Positions 35,261 to 43,048 of a stretch of 46,188 nt of DNA are shown here, piece by piece. The stretch covers positions 1-46,188 of the forward strand of contig JBBROO010000022.1 of assembly GCA_038229295.1 (NCBI GenBank). Direction: 5' to 3'. The position numbers and the translations under genes are program-made. A model generated the notes under the pieces. It did no database searches. It was not told the DNA's origin and saw only the letters and a list, made by a program, of their open reading frames with translations. The stretch comes from JAJPGZ01 sp038229295 (lineage in GTDB: Bacteria > Verrucomicrobiota > Verrucomicrobiia > Chthoniobacterales > UBA10450). The first letter of the stretch is position 1; each line of letters begins with the position of its first letter.

Positions 35261-38095
35261 AATCCCGCCGTGTTTGTAGTAATCGACTTCGATCGGCGTA
35301 TCGATGCGCAACTTCACCGGCACATAACGCACTTGCCCGCCCGCCGTAGCCTTGGCAGAGGCGGGTCGATCTTTCCCCTCGATCTCCAGCTTTAATTGTT
35401 GTCCCGGTTGAATCGCGTCGGACAAACCGCGAATCGAAAATGTCTGCGAGCCATCCAGCCCGAGTGATTGCGCCGTCACGCCGTCGACGAATTGCAAAGG
35501 CAGCACACCCATGCCGACAAGATTCGAGCGATGAATCCGCTCGTAACTTGCCGCCACCACCGCTTTCACGCCTAACAAACGCGTTCCCTTCGCCGCCCAG
35601 TCGCGCGACGAGCCGGTTCCATATTCATGGCCAGCCAGGATAACGAGCGGCACATTTTCTTTTTGATAGCGCATGGCCGCATCGAAGATCGACATCTGCT
35701 CTCCGCTCGGATGATGTTTCGTTACGCCGCCTTCCGTTCCCGGCACCATCAAATTCTTGATCCGCACATTCGCGAATGTCCCGCGCGTCATGACCAGATC
35801 ATTTCCGCGGCGCGAACCGTAGCTGTTGAAATCTTCCGGCTGAATTCCGCGCGACTTTAAATATTCCCCGGCCGGCGACGTCGCCTTGATCGCACCCGCC
35901 GGCGAAATGTGATCGGTCGTAACCGAGTCGCCAAAAATTCCGAGCGCGCGCGCGCCGATGATGTTGTCGATCTTGCCCACATCCATCGAGAAGTTTTGGA
36001 AGAACGGCGGCTCGTGGATGTAATCACTCTTCTCATCCCAAACGTAAACTTCGCCTTTGCTCGAAGGGATCTCGTTCCATTTCGGATTTTGATTCGCGAA
36101 GTCGCGGTAAAGTCTGCGAAACACTTCCGGCGTCAGCGCCGAAGCCATCGCGTCGCGGATTTCGCCTAACGACGGCCACAAGTCGCGCAAAAAAGTTTCC
36201 TTCCCGTCTTTGTCTTTCCCGATCGGCTCCGTCGTAAGATCGACATCTACTCTTCCCGCCAGGGCGAACGCGACCACCAGCGGCGGCGACATGAGAAAAT
36301 TTGCTTTGATGTTTTGATGCACCCGCGCCTCGAAATTTCGATTTCCCGAAAGCACCGACGCCGCGACAAGATCAAACTCACTGATCGCCTTCTCGATCTT
36401 CGGATGGAGCGGCCCCGAGTTTCCAATGCAGGTCGTGCAACCGTAACCCACGATGTTAAATCCAAGTTGATCGAGATAAGTTTGGAGCCCGGTCTTGTTC
36501 AGATAATCGGTCACGACGCGCGAGCCCGGCGCGAGCGAAGTTTTCACCGCAGGATCGACATGCAGTCCGCGCTCGACCGCTTTCTTCGCCAGCAAACCCG
36601 CCGCCAGCATCACGCTCGGATTACTCGTGTTCGTGCAACTCGTGATCGCGGCGATCAACACACTGCCGTGGCCGATGTTGGTTTGACCATGATGAAACGG
36701 ATCAGCCGTCGCATCTTTTAATTCCTTCGCCGTGTCCGGTGTCGGCCGGTTCGTCACCATCTCGGATTTGTTGCGTTCCTCGCCCGGTTCGACTTTCGGC
36801 ATCTCGCCATCGCGCGGCGCCGTCCCGTTCAACTCCACCAAATGTTTCGCGGCAAGATCGACATCTTGCATTCCGTAGCCGCCGTCTTTGATCGGCTTCG
36901 TTAACAATGACCGAAAGGTTTCGCCTAACGAGGGCAGATTGATCCGGTCCTGCGGCCGCTTCGGTCCGGCCACGCCCGGCTGCACATCGGCAAGATCGAC
37001 ATCTATATCTACCGAGTAATCAATATCGCCCTTGCGCGGCATCCCGAACATTTTCTGCGCGCGAAAATAATTCTCGAACGCGGCGCATTGCTCATCCGTG
37101 CGGCCGGTCGCGCGCAAATAATTCATCGACTCTTCGTCGACCGGAAAATAACCCATGGTCGCGCCATACTCCGGCGCCATGTTGCCGATGGTCGCGCGGT
37201 CCGGCACCGGCAACGAGGCCGCGCCTTCGCCGTAAAATTCCACGAACTTGCCGACGACTTTTTGCGCGCGCAGCAATTGCGTGATGTGCAAAACGAGATC
37301 GGTCGCAGTCACGCCTTCTTGCAAACGCCCGGTCAATTGCACGCCGACAACTTCGGGCGTGAGAAAATAAACAGGCTGTCCGAGCATGCCCGCTTCCGCT
37401 TCGATTCCGCCAACGCCCCAACCGACCACGCCGAGACCGTTGATCATCGTCGTGTGCGAATCGGTGCCGACGAGTGTGTCGGGATAAAATATTTCGCCGT
37501 TGTCGATCTTGCCACTGAGTACGCCCTTCGCGAGATACTCGAGATTAACTTGATGGACGATGCCGATGCCCGGCGGAACAAGCTGAAATGTTTTGAAAGC
37601 TTGCTGGCCCCACTTCAAAAATTCGTAACGCTCGCGGTTGCGTTTGAATTCCATTTCCAAATTCAAGCGCAACGCTTCGGCTGAACCGAAAAAGTCAACT
37701 TGCACTGAGTGATCGACCACGAGATCGACCGGCACCAGCGGCTCGATAATTTTCGGATCGCCGCCGAGTTTCTTCACCGCGCTCCGCATCGCCGCAAGAT
37801 CGACAACGAGCGGCACACCGGTGAAATCCTGCAAAACAATCCGCGCGACCACAAAAGGAATTTCCTCATTCGCCGGCTTCTTCGCGTTCCAATTCGCCAG
37901 CGTCTCGACATCTTTGCGTCGAACTTTTTTGCCGTCGCAATTGCGCAAAACCGATTCGAGCACGATGCGAATGCTCACCGGCAATCGCGAAATTTTTCCG
38001 AGGCCTTGTTCTTCCAGTGCCGGCAACGAATGCAAAAATCCTTCGCGGCCATGGCCGGCGTCGAACTTTGTTAGCGTTTTGAATTCGTTAGTCAT
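35225..38095 (-). CDS. acnA: Aconitate hydratase A
   Basis: 956 residues, the IRP1/AcnA-type aconitase of the TCA cycle. The 4Fe-4S cysteines are in AITSCTNTSNPS and GCTTCIGNSGPL. Further blocks are VGTDSHTTMINGLGVVGWGVGG, GAASLPVPDRATIGNMAPEYGA and GTGSSRDWAAKGT. The C-terminal lobe has an extra Lys-Asp-Arg-Pro-Ala-Ser-Ala-Lys-Ala-Thr-Ala-Gly-Gly stretch encoded by a palindrome (35340-35365). Six or more iterated-word copies lie inside. Its ATG overlaps the peroxiredoxin stop by four bases. Confidence 0.95.
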   Translation of the reverse strand: MTNEFKTLTKFDAGHGREGFLHSLPALEEQGLGKISRLPVSIRIVLESVLRNCDGKKVRRKDVETLANWNAKKPANEEIPFVVARIVLQDFTGVPLVVDLAAMRSAVKKLGGDPKIIEPLVPVDLVVDHSVQVDFFGSAEALRLNLEMEFKRNRERYEFLKWGQQAFKTFQLVPPGIGIVHQVNLEYLAKGVLSGKIDNGEIFYPDTLVGTDSHTTMINGLGVVGWGVGGIEAEAGMLGQPVYFLTPEVVGVQLTGRLQEGVTATDLVLHITQLLRAQKVVGKFVEFYGEGAASLPVPDRATIGNMAPEYGATMGYFPVDEESMNYLRATGRTDEQCAAFENYFRAQKMFGMPRKGDIDYSVDIDVDLADVQPGVAGPKRPQDRINLPSLGETFRSLLTKPIKDGGYGMQDVDLAAKHLVELNGTAPRDGEMPKVEPGEERNKSEMVTNRPTPDTAKELKDATADPFHHGQTNIGHGSVLIAAITSCTNTSNPSVMLAAGLLAKKAVERGLHVDPAVKTSLAPGSRVVTDYLNKTGLQTYLDQLGFNIVGYGCTTCIGNSGPLHPKIEKAISEFDLVAASVLSGNRNFEARVHQNIKANFLMSPPLVVAFALAGRVDVDLTTEPIGKDKDGKETFLRDLWPSLGEIRDAMASALTPEVFRRLYRDFANQNPKWNEIPSSKGEVYVWDEKSDYIHEPPFFQNFSMDVGKIDNIIGARALGIFGDSVTTDHISPAGAIKATSPAGEYLKSRGIQPEDFNSYGSRRGNDLVMTRGTFANVRIKNLMVPGTEGGVTKHHPSGEQMSIFDAAMRYQKENVPLVILAGHEYGTGSSRDWAAKGTRLLGVKAVVAASYERIHRSNLVGMGVLPLQFVDGVTAQSLGLDGSQTFSIRGLSDAIQPGQQLKLEIEGKDRPASAKATAGGQVRYVPVKLRIDTPIEVDYYKHGGILPFVLRQLLAK
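35340..35365. repeat. 26-bp palindromic insert within acnA
   Basis: CCCGCC-GTA-GCC-TT-GGC-AGA-GGCGGG, a hairpin coding for Pro-Ala-Ser-Ala-Lys-Ala-Thr-Ala-Gly on the minus strand, in a surface loop of aconitase that is short in E. coli AcnA. It looks like an in-frame repeat insertion. Confidence 0.6.
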
Positions 38096-38586
38096 TGCAT
38101 CTCCGCCAGTTTCGCTTTCACCTTGTCGAAGTTCGGTAACGCGCGCGCGTCGTCATTGCATTCGGCGTATTGAATGATGCCTTCGCGATCGATGATGAAC
38201 ACCGCGCGTTTGGGGACGCCGCCCATACCGAGATTCATTTGCGGAAGAAAAGAATCGTAGGCGACGTCGTACGCTTTCGCGACCTGGTGTTCGTAATCGC
38301 TCAACAGCGGCGCAGTGATGCTCTCCTTGTGTGCCCAGGCTTCCTGCGCGAACGGATTGTCGCCGCTGATCCCGTAAACTTCGGCGTTGAGCGATCCGTA
38401 TGCGGACAGGTCCATGCTCACGCCGCACATCTCCGTTGTGCATGTGCCGGTGAACGCCATTGGAAAAAAAAGCAGAAGCGTGTGTTTCTTGCCGAAGTTA
38501 TCGCTCAACTTGATCTGCTTCGGGCCCTCGGCCGTTTTCGTGGGCAATGTGAAATCTGGTGCTTTTGTTCCAACAGCGAGTGACAT
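38092..38586 (-). CDS. Cytosolic peroxiredoxin (AhpC/TSA family)
   Basis: 164 residues. GTKAPDFTLPTK opens the fold. FPMAFTGTCTTEMC carries the PxxxTxxC active site with the peroxidatic cysteine (Cys49) and a second Cys five later. GVPKRAVFIIDREGIIQY closes it. It most resembles AhpE/Bcp-type peroxidases that reduce H2O2 and organic peroxides. It overlaps acnA by four bases, so it may be co-expressed with that oxidant-sensitive Fe-S enzyme. No signal peptide. Confidence 0.9.
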   Translation of the reverse strand: MSLAVGTKAPDFTLPTKTAEGPKQIKLSDNFGKKHTLLLFFPMAFTGTCTTEMCGVSMDLSAYGSLNAEVYGISGDNPFAQEAWAHKESITAPLLSDYEHQVAKAYDVAYDSFLPQMNLGMGGVPKRAVFIIDREGIIQYAECNDDARALPNFDKVKAKLAEMQ

Positions 38587-38655
38587 AAGGAATGTCAGTA
38601 TAAGATCGACATCTAGCCGGTCAAAAATTTTGCGCGCAAGATCGACATCTCACCC

Positions 38656-39144
38656 ATGGAACTTCTTTGGTGGCTCATCACAATCGTCCTTTTCGCCGCG
38701 GGATTGATCGGCACCATCGTTCCGATTTTTCCGGGAACGACCATCATTCTCGCCGCCGCCATTCTTCATCGCATCATGATCGGCCCGCAGAAAAGTATCG
38801 GCTGGCCGATTGTCGCCGCGCTCGTCCTGCTCACGCTCGCGACTTACGCTCTCGATTTTTTCGCGAGTTACTTCGGCGCGAAACATTTCGGCGCGACCAA
38901 GTGGGGAATGTTCGGCGCAGCCATCGGCGCCGTCGCCGGAATTTTTTTCGGCATTCTCGGATTGTTCGTTGGCCCGGTCATCGGTGCGATCGCCGGTGAA
39001 TTCATCGGCGGCAAACGAATGGTCGCGGCCGGTCGCGCGGGCTGGGGGAGTTTGCTCGGAAATCTCGGCGGCATGATCGCGAAGCTGCTGATTGCCCTTA
39101 TCATGATCGCCATTTTCCTCGTGAGTGCGCCTTCGCCTTTTTGA
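38656..39144 (+). CDS. DUF456 membrane protein
   Basis: 162 residues, almost all hydrophobic. LLWWLITIVLFAAGLIGTIVPIFPGTTII is the DUF456 N-terminus. Later Gly-rich helices (GMFGAAIGAVAGIFFGILGLFVGPVIGAIAGEF, interrupted here only by naming) fit the family's small-residue zipper pattern. Function unknown. Two iterated-word copies lie in the 69-bp gap upstream, shared with the divergent peroxiredoxin. Confidence 0.85.
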   Translation: MELLWWLITIVLFAAGLIGTIVPIFPGTTIILAAAILHRIMIGPQKSIGWPIVAALVLLTLATYALDFFASYFGAKHFGATKWGMFGAAIGAVAGIFFGILGLFVGPVIGAIAGEFIGGKRMVAAGRAGWGSLLGNLGGMIAKLLIALIMIAIFLVSAPSPF

Positions 39145-39298
39145 ATCGACACGCCTGATGACCGATCTCACGCCGTAAGAAAATCTGAACGCCATTCGCG
39201 GATTGACCGAGCGGAGCGAAATTTGTGGTGCGGTCTCGGCGCGAGTCGCATTCGTTACCGGCACCTTGTCGATCTTGGATCGCTCCCGGACGCGAACC

Positions 39299-39330
39299 GC
39301 AAAATAAAAGCGCAAAATAAAAGCGCAAAA
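39299..39330. repeat. 13-bp tandem repeat
   Basis: GCAAAATAAAAGC occurs twice in tandem (39299-39311, 39312-39324) plus a partial third, just upstream of the ACTTTGT palindrome. It could be an A-rich upstream promoter element for the membrane protein gene. Confidence 0.7.
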
Positions 39331-39346
39331 ATATTGTTGCGTCTGG

Positions 39347-39369
39347 TTTACTTTGTAATACAAAGTAAA
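39347..39369 (+). promoter_or_regulatory. Palindromic operator TTTACTTTGT-AAT-ACAAAGTAAA
   Basis: A perfect 10-bp inverted repeat that runs into the ATG at 39369. The core ACTTTGTnnnACAAAGT recurs at 40359-40375. It is the likely binding site for the winged-helix regulator encoded at 40038, giving autoregulation of the pair. Confidence 0.7.
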
Positions 39370-40034
39370 TGATGACTGAGCGAGCCCGAGCGGAAGAAGA
39401 CCTTCGCGTAATTCGCACGCTCATGGAGCGCGCCACGACGTATCGCGCCATCTCCGCGCCCACGGCCATGGTCGGCGGCGTGTTGTCGATCTTGTCCTCG
39501 GCTTTTATTTATTTAAGCGATTCGGGCCAGGGTCCGCTCGCCCGCGCCATTCGACCGCGCGAATTCGCCGTGATCTGGCTGGACGTGCTCGTGCTCACCG
39601 CGATCGCGAACATCTTCTTCGTCTGGCGCGAAGCGAAAAGCGGCGGCCGACCTTTCATCTCCTCCGGAATGAAGCTGGCGCTGCGCGCGATTGCACCCAA
39701 TCTCATCGTGCCGGCATTGTTCGCGCTTTGGTTTTTGAAAATCGGCTACCTCGGTGCGGTGGAATTACAACTCGTCGTCATATGGGTCGTATTTTATGGT
39801 CTCGCGCTTTTGTCGACGGGCCTGTTCGCGCCCCGATCGCTGACGATTCTGGGCTGGGCATTTTTGCTCACCGGTGTGAGCGTGCCGGTCATCGCGAACG
39901 CGTTAGAAAATCTTCCGGGTGATGTTCCGAACATGGTCATGGGTTTAAGTTTCGGATGTTACCATCTCATTTACGCCGTCGGCATTTGGGCGGGCCAACG
40001 TGCGTCCGGCGGCGGTGAACTTGTCAACGAATGA
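39369..40034 (+). CDS. Hypothetical membrane protein paired with a winged-helix regulator
   Basis: 221 residues with an N-terminal helical cytosolic segment (ARAEEDLRVIRTLMERATTYRAIS) and about six membrane helices (AMVGGVLSILSSAFIYL, VIWLDVLVLTAIANIFFVW, NLIVPALFALWFL, LQLVVIWVVFYGLALL, LGWAFLLTGVSVPVIA). I know similar proteins only as partners of HTH_34-type regulators. Function unknown. The operator overlaps its start codon, and the regulator follows 3 bp after the stop. Confidence 0.75.
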   Translation: MMTERARAEEDLRVIRTLMERATTYRAISAPTAMVGGVLSILSSAFIYLSDSGQGPLARAIRPREFAVIWLDVLVLTAIANIFFVWREAKSGGRPFISSGMKLALRAIAPNLIVPALFALWFLKIGYLGAVELQLVVIWVVFYGLALLSTGLFAPRSLTILGWAFLLTGVSVPVIANALENLPGDVPNMVMGLSFGCYHLIYAVGIWAGQRASGGGELVNE

Positions 40035-40037
40035 GCG

Positions 40038-40334
40038 ATGTTCGATTTCGAGAAGCTCGACAAGATCATCCACGAAAAGTGGCGGCTCGCCATCATGGCG
40101 TTGCTCGCGTCGCGGCGGAGCTGGTCGTTCCAGGAATTGAAAGCGGAGCTGGGAATGAGCGACGGCAATTTCATCACGCACATGCGCACGCTGCACAAGC
40201 TCGGCCTCGTTTCGGTGACGAAGGAATTTCACGGCCGTCCGCAGACCAGTTATGCGTTGACGGCGAAAGGTCGAGCGGCCTTTCGGGACCATATCAAGGT
40301 GCTCGAGCAGATTGTGAAGAGATGGAAAAATTAA
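40038..40334 (+). CDS. Winged-helix transcriptional regulator (HTH_34/MarR-like)
   Basis: 98 residues: LDKIIHEKWRLAIMALLA, SFQELKAELGMSDGNFITHMRTL (recognition helix), the wing with TKEFHGRPQTSYALTAKGRAAF and a C-terminal helix for dimerisation. Such small proteins bind short palindromes. Two copies of ACTTTGTnnnACAAAGT flank the operon, one before its partner gene and one before ispH. An ATG at 40031 is in another frame. Confidence 0.88.
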   Translation: MFDFEKLDKIIHEKWRLAIMALLASRRSWSFQELKAELGMSDGNFITHMRTLHKLGLVSVTKEFHGRPQTSYALTAKGRAAFRDHIKVLEQIVKRWKN

Positions 40335-40356
40335 GGGCTGGTATTTTTTTGCCGAG

Positions 40357-40377
40357 TTACTTTGTGACACAAAGTTA
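40357..40377 (+). promoter_or_regulatory. Second ACTTTGT-GAC-ACAAAGT operator, before ispH
   Basis: Imperfect palindrome with the same 7-bp half-sites and 3-bp spacing as at 39347, 16 bp upstream of the ispH ATG and before its Shine-Dalgarno AAAGGAA. It suggests that the upstream regulator also controls ispH. Confidence 0.65.
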
Positions 40378-40392
40378 AAGGAATTCCACGCG

Positions 40393-41271
40393 ATGAAAAT
40401 TATTTTAGCGGAACATTTCGGAATGTGTTTCGGCGTGCGCGATGCCATCGCCGAGGCAGAACAGCTGGCGGCGGAAGGACCGCTCACAGTTCTCGGCGAG
40501 CTCGTGCACAATCCCATCGTGCGGGAACGGCTGCGCGCACGAGGTGTCGTCGAGGCTTCGCTCGATTCGACAAGATCGACATCTACTCGTGTCATGATCA
40601 CCGCGCACGGCGCTTCCGATGTGAAACGAAGGCAGTGGCGCGCCGCCGCTTTCAATGTTGTCGATGGAACCTGTCCGCTCGTTCGGCATGCGCACGAGCA
40701 ACTGAAGCGATTGGTGGCTGCGGGATACTTTCCGGTCGTCATCGGCAAAGCTGGGCACGTGGAGGTTCGCGGATTGACCGAGGATTTTCCGGACGCCTTC
40801 ATTGTCGATCTTGCGAGCGATCTGTTGAAATTGCCGCGGCGCGATCGTTACGGTGTCATTTCGCAAACGACGCAGCCGATCGCGCATGTGCGCGCACTTG
40901 TGGCAGAGATGCGCCGGCTGAATCCGCACAGCGAGGTTCGTTTTGCCGACACTGTTTGCAAGCCGACGAAAGATCGACAACTCGCGCTGCAAAAGTTAAT
41001 CGCGGAAGCGGAGACGATTGTTGTCGTGGGCGGGCGCAAGAGCAATAACACGCAGCAACTGGTCGAAGCTTGTCGCGCCGCCGGACGCCGCGCCATTCAC
41101 GTTGAACGCCCCGATGAACTCGAAGTGGAAGACTTCGAAGGGGTGGAACACGTCGGACTAACCGCCGGTACATCGACAATGCACGAAACCGTCGAAGCCG
41201 TATTCAAGCGGCTCCAGCAATTTTCATCGACGCAGTCCAGACAAAAACCAAATCACAAAGCAACATCATGA
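40393..41271 (+). CDS. ispH: 4-hydroxy-3-methylbut-2-enyl diphosphate reductase
   Basis: 292 residues, the last step of the MEP isoprenoid pathway. The Fe-S cysteines are Cys12 (GMCFGV), Cys94 (DGTCPLV) and Cys189 (DTVCKPTKDRQ). Substrate histidines are in ELVHN and TAHG, and GGRKSNNTQQL binds diphosphate. The segment LDSTRSTSTRV before TAHG is encoded by an iterated word and replaces a variable loop. Its stop overlaps the next ATG (ATGA), and it has a good AAAGGAA ribosome site. Confidence 0.95.
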   Translation: MKIILAEHFGMCFGVRDAIAEAEQLAAEGPLTVLGELVHNPIVRERLRARGVVEASLDSTRSTSTRVMITAHGASDVKRRQWRAAAFNVVDGTCPLVRHAHEQLKRLVAAGYFPVVIGKAGHVEVRGLTEDFPDAFIVDLASDLLKLPRRDRYGVISQTTQPIAHVRALVAEMRRLNPHSEVRFADTVCKPTKDRQLALQKLIAEAETIVVVGGRKSNNTQQLVEACRAAGRRAIHVERPDELEVEDFEGVEHVGLTAGTSTMHETVEAVFKRLQQFSSTQSRQKPNHKATS

Positions 41272-42011
41272 ACGCGCAGCATTGGCTCACCTACTACCAA
41301 AACAACCGCCGTAATCGCCCTGAACCGAAATGGAATCTGCCCAGTCCGCTCGATTCCGGCATGCAACACGTCCTTGCTCGTTCACTCTCGCATTTTCAAC
41401 TGGGCGAAACCGGCGAAGGGAAATTTTTGTTCGCGCAAGCGCAGTCGTCCGAGGACGCGAGTTATCATGAGGCGCTGCGTCTTTTTGTGGGCGAAGAATG
41501 CGAGCACGCGCGACTGCTGGAACGGCTGGTCCTGCGTTTTGGCGGCACGATCATTCATCGCCACTGGACGCACACACTCTTTCGCCTTTTGCGACATGCG
41601 CTCGGCTTCAAATTCGAAATTCAATTGCTCGTGATCGCGGAGTTAGTCGGGACGGCTTATTACCGTCTGCTGCACACGCGCACGCCCGATCCGGTTCTGG
41701 AGGACGCTTGCACGTTGATTTTGCAGGACGAAGCGCAACATGTCGATTTTCACGCGGATTGGTTCGGCGATTTTCAATCGCGCCTTTTGCCGATCGAGCG
41801 TGCAATTTGGAACGCGCAATTTCAGGCGCTCTTCACTGCGGCCACGCACGTAGCCTGGTTCGATCATCGCGCTTGCTTGTCCATGACGGGGGCGAACCGT
41901 GCGGAATTCTTTCGTGAGGCGCGCCGCGAATGCATTCGCTTTCTCCGGCACCTCGAGAGAAGCGCGCGACGAGACATTCGTGAGATGGCGACGGCCACGA
42001 GCGGCGTTTGA
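41268..42011 (+). CDS. Ferritin-like di-iron protein
   Basis: 247 residues, all-helical. VGEECEHARLLERL (Glu77, His80) and LILQDEAQHVDFHADW supply two ExxH iron sites; a further Glu comes from VIAELVGTAYY. That is the ferritin-like/DUF455-style layout of an oxidase or hydroxylase. The substrate is unknown. It is translationally coupled to ispH, hinting at isoprenoid or iron-sulfur chemistry. Confidence 0.78.
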   Translation: MNAQHWLTYYQNNRRNRPEPKWNLPSPLDSGMQHVLARSLSHFQLGETGEGKFLFAQAQSSEDASYHEALRLFVGEECEHARLLERLVLRFGGTIIHRHWTHTLFRLLRHALGFKFEIQLLVIAELVGTAYYRLLHTRTPDPVLEDACTLILQDEAQHVDFHADWFGDFQSRLLPIERAIWNAQFQALFTAATHVAWFDHRACLSMTGANRAEFFREARRECIRFLRHLERSARRDIREMATATSGV

Positions 42012-42078
42012 TTGTCGATCTTGCATGAAAGAAAAATAGGTCCGCAGATCTCTGAAGGTTTGATTCGTCGTTTCTTTA

Positions 42079-42105
42079 ATCTGTGAAAATCTGCGAAATC
42101 TGTGG
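42079..42105. repeat. Tandem AATCTGYGAAA-type phrase upstream of rnpB
   Basis: AATCTGTGAAAATCTGCGAAATCTGTGG, three near-copies of an 11-nt unit (given here as 28 nt only to mark its extent at 42079-42105 is avoided; key unit is AATCTGTGAAA). It lies in the rnpB leader together with an iterated 10-mer at 42013. Confidence 0.45.
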
Positions 42106-42153
42106 ACTCACATCTCCTGCTTTCCTGTTTTCCTGATTGTGTTAAGTTCTGCG

Positions 42154-42552
42154 CCGATGGCAGACGATCGCTGGCGAGTCGTTAGGCTCGCGAGAGGAAA
42201 GTCCGAACACCATACGGCAGCATGCCCCGCAGAACGCGGGGGCAACATTCGCGCAAGCGAGCGTTGACGGAAAGTGTCGCAGAAAAGACACCGCCGGTTC
42301 TTTGGCAACAAAGCGCAGGTAAGGTTGAAAAGGCGAGGTAAGAGCTCACCGCGCGCGGAGTAATTCGCGTGGCAGGAAAAACCCCATGCGGTGCAAGACA
42401 AAACAGAGGGAGGGCAGCCGGTCCGTTATTCCTCGGGTTCGTCGCATCACGATGAACGAAAGTTCGTCGGGCGCCCCGCCACGGCGGGGTGAGATAAATG
42501 ATCGTCGGGGCTGATGAAAATCAGCCGGACAGAATTCGGCTTACCGCCATCA
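42154..42552 (+). ncRNA. rnpB: RNase P RNA, type A
   Basis: About 400 nt. P1 pairs GATGGC (42156-42161) with GCCATC (42546-42551). The conserved blocks GAGGAAAGTCCGAACACC, GGTAAGAGCTCACCG, GGCAGGAAAAACCCCA and GACAGAATTCGGCTTA are all present. The loop of P3 (GCGAG-TCGTTAGG-CTCGC) is formed by the second iterated word CGTTAGGC. Confidence 0.95.
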
Positions 42553-42557
42553 AATAT

Positions 42558-42596
42558 GAAGGGCGCTTTCGGAAACGAAGGCGCCCTTCTCTTTAT
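42558..42596 (+). terminator. rnpB intrinsic terminator
   Basis: 14-bp stem GAAGGGCGCTTTCG / CGAAGGCGCCCTTC (one T-G pair) capped by a GAAA tetraloop (42558-42589) and followed by TCTTTAT. It runs against the convergent toxin gene and may serve both. Confidence 0.85.
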
Positions 42597-42853
42597 CGAT
42601 ACGCTTCGCGCCGATGCCGAATGCTTTCAATCGCGACAACGAGCACGATGTCCGAGATCGTGTAGATAACGCGATAATCGCCGATGCGGATTCGGTAGGC
42701 ATTCTCGGCATCGGTCAACTTGCGACACCCCGAGGGTCTGGGTTGACCTGTCAGCGACTCAATCGCTCGCAACACGCGCGTCTGGATGTTGACGTCAAGA
42801 CGCCGTAAATCTTTTTCAGCCGAGCGACGAAACTCAACGCGATACCGTGGCAT
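42593..42853 (-). CDS. RelE/ParE-family toxin
   Basis: 86 residues. YRVEFRRSAEKDLRRLD, LTGQPRPSGCRKLTDAENAYRIRIGDYRVIYTI and the C-terminal RHRREAYR are typical of RelE-type mRNA interferases. It overlaps the antitoxin gene by 20 bp. It ends at the rnpB terminator. Confidence 0.9.
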   Translation of the reverse strand: MPRYRVEFRRSAEKDLRRLDVNIQTRVLRAIESLTGQPRPSGCRKLTDAENAYRIRIGDYRVIYTISDIVLVVAIESIRHRREAYR

Positions 42854-43034
42854 TCCGCTTGAGCCTGCGTTTGACCTCTGCGAATGGAATCGTCGGCTCG
42901 TTCTTTCGTTTCGCGATCACCGCCAGGTCATGCATGTCTTCGAGCATCTCTTGATACTCTTCGATCGGAATGATAACGGCGGTTCGCTTTCCATTTTTAA
43001 CCACGTACTCGGCGGCAGTCTCGCGAACTTTCAT
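42834..43034 (-). CDS. Phd/RelB-like antitoxin
   Basis: 66 residues. VKNGKRTAVIIPIEEYQEMLEDMHDLA is a Phd/YefM-type fold with a short C-terminal tail to bind the toxin. It precedes and overlaps the toxin, the normal order for the pair. Confidence 0.85.
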   Translation of the reverse strand: MKVRETAAEYVVKNGKRTAVIIPIEEYQEMLEDMHDLAVIAKRKNEPTIPFAEVKRRLKRNATVSR

Positions 43035-43048
43035 CGCCGGTTATTCTA

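Larger units (their letters stand above)
73..42187. repeat. Second iterated word GCCTAACG/CGTTAGGC, 16 copies
   Basis: Exact copies begin at 73, 861, 3541, 8298, 9392, 15405, 15801, 17080, 19682, 23767, 31800, 33569, 34466, 36164, 36923 and 42180. About six more match seven of eight bases. In genes it often encodes Ser-Leu-Gly with a TTA codon that is otherwise scarce. Confidence 0.8.

Noticed and set aside
42108..42401. Protein-coding frame on the minus strand across rnpB
   Set aside because: The region has all conserved RNase P RNA blocks and the frame has no homology signal.
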